Below, one piece after another: positions 31,443 through 35,346 of a stretch of 35,346 nucleotides of DNA. How positions within the stretch are numbered: the stretch's first letter is position 1; each line of letters opens with the position of its first letter. The stretch spans positions 1 through 35,346 of the forward strand of contig PAAJ01000023.1 in the NCBI GenBank assembly GCA_002702575.1, read 5' to 3'. The stretch comes from Phycisphaerae bacterium (GTDB lineage: Bacteria; Planctomycetota; Phycisphaerae; Phycisphaerales; SM1A02). The notes under the pieces were generated by a model that was given only the letters and a program-made list of their open reading frames with translations, did not search any database and was not told where the DNA came from. The position numbers and the translations under genes were made by a program.

Positions 31443-32167
31443 ATGACAGCTTCCTCCCGACCGAATACACCGAACAGCGCATCGACCGCCGGACTCATGT
31501 CATGGCCATGCTCTTGTTCGTCGTGGTTCTATCCGCGGTCTTCGCGGCATTCCTCTGGAAGCGGAATGAGTGGAAACAGGTCGAGCAGGCCCGCATGGAT
31601 GTCGAACTTCGTTATGAAGCCGCTGGTGAAGAAGTGGAGCAGGTCATGAAACTCAAGGTCGCCCAGCAGGCGACCGTCAACCGTGCCGAGCTGGCGGCGG
31701 CGCTTGTGGAAAAGGTGCCACGATCGATTCTGCTCGCCGAGCTGATCAATCACATGCCGGCTGGACTGGGGCTGCTCGAGTTCAAGCTCGAATCGACCAG
31801 AATCATCGAATCCGATGAGCACAAGAAGGCAAAAGGCCGCAAGAACCGCAGTGGCACCCGTACCAAGAAGCAGGATGAACGGCCCGAAGCGCCTCGCTAC
31901 GACACACGGCTGTCCCTGACTGGATTTGCGCCGACGGATGTCCATGTATCCGAGTTTCTGGCTGCGTTGAATGACCATCCTCTGCTGCAGAATGTCAATC
32001 TTGTTTCATCACAGGAAACGATCGCAGAGGACCGGACGATTCGTGAATTCAAGCTGACGGCATCACTGCTCTCCAATGCGGATGTCCGAGTGCTTGCGAA
32101 CACCAGCGACTGGCATTCGAACGATCACATGCGGCTTTCACTTGCCGAGGAACATCATCATGAATAG
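31439..32167 (+). CDS. pilN: PilN-like inner-membrane platform protein
   Basis: A 242-residue single-pass membrane protein. A short cytoplasmic start (MNDSFLPTEYTEQRIDRR) that would contact PilM is followed by a hydrophobic helix at about 22-42 (VMAMLLFVVVLSAVFAAFLW), a coiled coil (about 45-90) and a small periplasmic ferredoxin-like part after a basic linker (KKAKGRKNRSGTRTKKQ, about 133-150). The order is that of PilN/GspL-C. The ATG overlaps the pilM stop (ATGA), and GAAGG precedes it, which fixes the start; longer upstream frames run through pilM. It ends with an 8-base overlap with pilO. The linker is more basic than in proteobacterial PilN. Identity rests on topology and position. Confidence 0.75.
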   Translation: MNDSFLPTEYTEQRIDRRTHVMAMLLFVVVLSAVFAAFLWKRNEWKQVEQARMDVELRYEAAGEEVEQVMKLKVAQQATVNRAELAAALVEKVPRSILLAELINHMPAGLGLLEFKLESTRIIESDEHKKAKGRKNRSGTRTKKQDERPEAPRYDTRLSLTGFAPTDVHVSEFLAALNDHPLLQNVNLVSSQETIAEDRTIREFKLTASLLSNADVRVLANTSDWHSNDHMRLSLAEEHHHE

Positions 32168-32747
32168 TCATGTCCGGCAGGTTCTGTATGTCCTCGTGCT
32201 CCTGGCGGTGCCACTGGCCGCCTGGTACTTCGTCTTCGTTCCTCGAAATGCGGATATCGATCGAACAAATGAGGAAATCAAGGAGCGTGAATCCCAGCTC
32301 AAGCTCATTGGTGCCGTGATCGCCACAATGGGTGATCTTCAGCAGGCTGTTCTGGAAGGCGAACTGGCGATTGAACGTGTTGAAGCAAAGTTGCCTTCTC
32401 GACGAGATGTCGAAAGCATGCTCGAGCAGCTCTGGCAGGTGGCACGTCGCAATGAACTCACGGTCAAGTCCGTGAAGACGATGCCTGCAGTGACATCGAC
32501 CGTCTATCGGGAATTGCCTTTGAAGGTGCAGCTTGAAGGGCCCTTCGAGGGGTACTACCGATTCCTGCTGGAACTCGAGAATCTCCCCAGGATCACGCGG
32601 ATCTTCAACATGCATCTGCAGAGACCACGTCAGGGACGATTGAGTGATGACCAACGGCCTGGTGATATCACGGCCGATTTTGAACTGAGCATCTATTTCT
32701 CTGATGAAGCTACGAATGTCGCGTTGAACAGGGAGCTGCAACCATGA
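32160..32747 (+). CDS. pilO: PilO-like inner-membrane platform protein
   Basis: A 195-residue single-pass protein: MNSHVRQ, then a membrane helix (VLYVLVLLAVPLAAWYFVFV, about 8-27), a coiled coil with IKERESQLKLIGAVIATMGDLQQAVLEGELAIERVEAKLPS, and the PilO periplasmic fold with the typical strand PLKVQLEGPFEGYYRFLLELENLPRITRI. PilO pairs with PilN to set the platform and pilus dynamics. The ATG at 32160 sits inside the end of pilN (ATGAATAG, an 8-base overlap) after GAGG, giving strong evidence for the start and for coupling. Earlier in-frame starts lie inside pilN and have no ribosome-binding site. Its stop overlaps the next start by ATGA. Confidence 0.85.
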   Translation: MNSHVRQVLYVLVLLAVPLAAWYFVFVPRNADIDRTNEEIKERESQLKLIGAVIATMGDLQQAVLEGELAIERVEAKLPSRRDVESMLEQLWQVARRNELTVKSVKTMPAVTSTVYRELPLKVQLEGPFEGYYRFLLELENLPRITRIFNMHLQRPRQGRLSDDQRPGDITADFELSIYFSDEATNVALNRELQP

Positions 32748-33442
32748 CACAGTCCTGGGAGCCGGATGGGCTCGAAAACCAAGCGCCGCTCGATGAGCTG
32801 CCTCTCAATGAAGAGGAATACGAACTCGAGGTCCCTTCCTTTGCGAGATCGAGTCGTCGAAGACCAGCCATTCTCCTGATCACCGTCTTTGCAGGCGGAC
32901 TGGCTGCCATCATCATCATGAGAACCTTGACCGGTGGCATCGGACAGGTCATGGCGGATACCGGCATCGAGGAAGCGGTCTCGGGATTTCTCGACTTCAT
33001 GCGGGAAGGGTCCAAGGACGAGCCCGCAAAGCAGGAAGCGAAAGGAGATCCTTTCGCGGACCTCGTGACCGACCACTATGCCGCCATGCAGGTGTCGCCG
33101 GATGCATTGAAGAGCAATCCTTTCGTGACCCCCTGGACGACATCATCGAACATCAACTTCGCTCAATCTCCCGTGCTGTCGATCACTCAGCAGAGGCGAC
33201 TGCGTCGTGAGGAACTCGAGGATCTGGTGGATGTCTTCGATACCCAGTCCATCATGACCGGTTCCAAGCCGATCGCGACGATCAATGAACAGATCGTCCA
33301 GATCGGTGATGAACTCGAGACAGATGATCCGGATGCCATCTGCATTCTGCGTGAAGTGAATTCCGAGGCGGTCGTCATCGAGGCTCGTGATGACAACTTC
33401 GACTTGAGCGTGATGCTGACCGTCGTTCTTCGAAGTGAATAG
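32744..33442 (+). CDS. PilP/GspC-like periplasmic platform component (divergent)
   Basis: A 232-residue bitopic protein. An acidic N-terminal segment (DELPLNEEEYELEV) is followed by a membrane helix at about 41-59 (PAILLITVFAGGLAAIIIM). The rest is periplasmic, with the linker NPFVTPWTTSSNINFAQSPVLSI and a small beta domain (about 160-232: GSKPIATINEQIVQIGDELETDD, then AVVIEARDDNFDLSVMLTVVLR). The pattern of NEQIVQIGDEL followed by two strands resembles the PilP/GspC homology region that contacts the secretin. It is not a lipoprotein, unlike typical PilP, so the GspC type fits better. It starts within the pilO stop (ATGA), and GspE follows 15 bp later. Role assigned by position and fold pattern. 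Confidence 0.65.
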   Translation: MTQSWEPDGLENQAPLDELPLNEEEYELEVPSFARSSRRRPAILLITVFAGGLAAIIIMRTLTGGIGQVMADTGIEEAVSGFLDFMREGSKDEPAKQEAKGDPFADLVTDHYAAMQVSPDALKSNPFVTPWTTSSNINFAQSPVLSITQQRRLRREELEDLVDVFDTQSIMTGSKPIATINEQIVQIGDELETDDPDAICILREVNSEAVVIEARDDNFDLSVMLTVVLRSE

Positions 33443-33457
33443 ACAGGAAGATTCCAG

Positions 33458-35346
33458 ATGAGTGGCCGACAGAATGATCTCGACAACCTGATGCGCGAAC
33501 TCGGTGTGGATGCGCCTCGAACCAGTGATATCCATCCGGAGCAGGATCCTGGCGGCTCCAGTACCGGACTGTCGGATATCGATGCGGACTTCGATTCGGA
33601 CAGTCCGGATGCACAGCGCGTCCCGACCATGTTCCGTCGCAATGAAGCGGATCCCGCTCCCCCTGATCTGACAGGCAGTGGCCTTGGTGAAGCCATCGAG
33701 CGCACGGCCCATCAGATTGATTCGGCAGAAGATCGAATCAGACCAATGGACGCCGTCGAGGAATTCTGGCGACCCGAAGAGAACGCTTCAAGCGAGTCCG
33801 AAGATCTTTCCGAGGCTTTGCTCAGGGATGCCGTCGTCGCACCGGACATTCTGGAAACCGCCAAGCGGGTCCAGGCTCAATCTCCAGGAAGAGGTCTTCC
33901 CGAGATTCTGCTCGAGATGGGAATGGATCAAAATGGCATTCAGCGAACGGTCGCACGTCATTCGGGCCTGACCTTTGAATCCGTCAACCCCGGATTGATC
34001 AGTCGTGAACTGGTTGATCGAATCAGTTGCGAATTCTGTCAGCAGAATGGCTGCCTGCCGTTGCGCGAGGAAGGCAATCGAATCGTGGTGGGCACGATCA
34101 GACCTGATGATGTCTTTGTTCTCGATCAGGTGAAGACGATGCTTGGTGTCGTTGCTGTCAAGCATGTCCTCATCACCCCTGCAGATGTGATCACCGCAGT
34201 CGAAACTCTGAGCGCAGACAGTCACATGGACTATGACGTTCAGGAAATTCTCGCGGATGTCGAGGAAGATGATGTCGAGGTCATCGAGAACAAGAATGAA
34301 GATGAAGAAGATGATGCCCAATCATCGCCTGTCGTCAGATACGTGAATCATCTGATTCAGACTGCGGTCAAGGAAGGCGCATCCGATATCCACATCGAGC
34401 CCTCCGAGAAGGCACTCAAGATCCGGCTTCGCATCGACGGTGTCCTCTATGAAATGATGAACCCACCTCGGAAGATGCTGGCGTCGATCACATCGCGACT
34501 CAAGATCATGGCTCATCTGGATATCGCTGAAAGGCGATTGCCACAGGATGGTCGAATCCGGGTGACCGTGATGGGTCGCCAACTTGATCTGCGTGTCTCG
34601 ACGATTCCGACACCACATGGTGAGAAGACGGTCATGCGTGTCCTGGACAATCGTTCCATCCGCGTGGCACTCGATGATCTCGGCTTTACCGAGGACACCC
34701 TGGCTGCCTGGCGACGTCAGATCGATCGTCCACATGGTGTCATTCTGGTCACCGGACCGACCGGTTCCGGCAAGACGACCACGTTGTATGCGTCCCTTCA
34801 ACAGATGGATACCACCAGGCTCAATGTCTCGACGGTCGAGGATCCCGTTGAATACCAGTTGAACGGAATCACCCAGATTCAAACGCATGAACGCATCAAT
34901 CTCACGTTCGCCGCATCCCTCAGAGCGCTGCTTCGACAGGATCCCGACATTGTGATGGTCGGTGAGATCCGAGATCATGAAACCGCCACCATCGCCATCC
35001 AGGCTGCCCTGACAGGACACCTTGTCCTCTCGACGCTCCATACGAATGATGCACCCTCATCCATTACCAGGCTCATCAACATCGGAATCGAGCCGTTTCT
35101 CGTATCGGGTGCCGTCAATGGAGTCCTCGCACAGCGTCTGGTCCGACGGATCTGTGATCAGTGCCGTACTGAAATCGAGATGAGTCCCGAAGCCCATCAT
35201 GTACTGGCGAATCATGACCTCGATTGCACAACCCTCTGGAGTGGGCAGGGCTGTCCGCATTGCCGCGAATCCGGATATTCGGGACGACTCGGCATCTACG
35301 AGATGCTTGAGATCGGAGACAGCCTTCGCGACAGCATCGCAGCCAG
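33458..35346 (+). CDS. GspE/PilB-family secretion or pilus extension ATPase (3' truncated)
   Basis: The frame is open to the window end; 629 codons are visible. The ATG at 33458 has AGGAAG 7 bases upstream. The N-terminus (about 1-110) is acidic and probably disordered, then a GspE N-terminal domain (about 120-270) and an acidic linker (VEEDDVEVIENKNEDEEDD) follow. The ATPase core has EGASDIHIEPS, Walker A GPTGSGKTT from residue 433, the Asp box STVEDPVEYQ, Walker B DPDIVMVGEIRD and the His box GHLVLSTLHTND. Two Cys pairs (566/569 and 599/602, CDQC and CPHC) form the zinc site of GspE/PilB. The motor drives pilus or pseudopilus assembly at the cytoplasmic face. Only the last part of the C-terminus is missing. 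The clustered pilMNO supports T4P/T2SS, but which of the two is not settled. Confidence 0.93.
   Translation, partial: MSGRQNDLDNLMRELGVDAPRTSDIHPEQDPGGSSTGLSDIDADFDSDSPDAQRVPTMFRRNEADPAPPDLTGSGLGEAIERTAHQIDSAEDRIRPMDAVEEFWRPEENASSESEDLSEALLRDAVVAPDILETAKRVQAQSPGRGLPEILLEMGMDQNGIQRTVARHSGLTFESVNPGLISRELVDRISCEFCQQNGCLPLREEGNRIVVGTIRPDDVFVLDQVKTMLGVVAVKHVLITPADVITAVETLSADSHMDYDVQEILADVEEDDVEVIENKNEDEEDDAQSSPVVRYVNHLIQTAVKEGASDIHIEPSEKALKIRLRIDGVLYEMMNPPRKMLASITSRLKIMAHLDIAERRLPQDGRIRVTVMGRQLDLRVSTIPTPHGEKTVMRVLDNRSIRVALDDLGFTEDTLAAWRRQIDRPHGVILVTGPTGSGKTTTLYASLQQMDTTRLNVSTVEDPVEYQLNGITQIQTHERINLTFAASLRALLRQDPDIVMVGEIRDHETATIAIQAALTGHLVLSTLHTNDAPSSITRLINIGIEPFLVSGAVNGVLAQRLVRRICDQCRTEIEMSPEAHHVLANHDLDCTTLWSGQGCPHCRESGYSGRLGIYEMLEIGDSLRDSIAA

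Overview
The window looks like chromosomal DNA of a planctomycete, most likely of the Phycisphaerae type. The main evidence is three secreted proteins that combine calcium-binding-like DCNGNGIPDECD repeats with a C-terminal dockerin-like repeat ending in W-G-x-C. A PilM/N/O-GspE cluster of the planctomycete kind, lipid A synthesis, a futalosine-type menaquinone gene and moderately high GC with frequent GTG starts agree with this. The lineage is inferred from protein style; no rRNA or tRNA gene was found.

Layout. 1-2825: 3' part of a large secreted FG-GAP/beta-helix protein, followed by an out-of-frame orphan dockerin repeat. 2832-3467 (-): helix-turn-helix plus pseudo-receiver regulator. 3468-4205: non-coding, with two divergent promoters and a foldable element. 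4206-9961: lepA, an OmpH/Skp-like protein, lipB (-), lpxA, a YycJ-like metallo-beta-lactamase-fold protein and an unknown gene (-). 10033-12621: ftsK with a very acidic linker. 12622-13089: a structured, apparently transcribed region carrying a tiny Cys-rich reading frame behind an almost perfect ribosome-binding site and ending in a strong UUCG terminator. This is the best candidate here for something undescribed.

13090-15549: acyl-CoA carboxylase beta subunit and a short-chain dehydrogenase. 19717-15555 (-): a tightly packed unit of ispF, a Pro/Ala-rich lipoprotein and a large TPR/metallopeptidase protein. 19812-22107: a small lipoprotein and an acyl-CoA mutase large subunit. The mutase's two substrate-pocket residues match isobutyryl-CoA mutase rather than methylmalonyl-CoA mutase. 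22185-27330: a DUF429 gene (-), an arylsulfotransferase-like dockerin protein (-) and a divergent secreted beta-solenoid dockerin protein with a terminator.

27344-30064: alpha/beta hydrolase (-), hisS and a probable futalosine hydrolase overlapping hisS by ATGA. 30225 to the end: pilM-pilN-pilO-pilP-like-gspE/pilB, joined by overlapping start and stop codons and cut by the window edge. These encode the inner-membrane platform and motor of a type IV pilus or type II secretion machine. It could serve the secreted proteins seen here, but that link is an inference.

No CRISPR array, insertion sequence, integrase, tRNA or rRNA was recognised.
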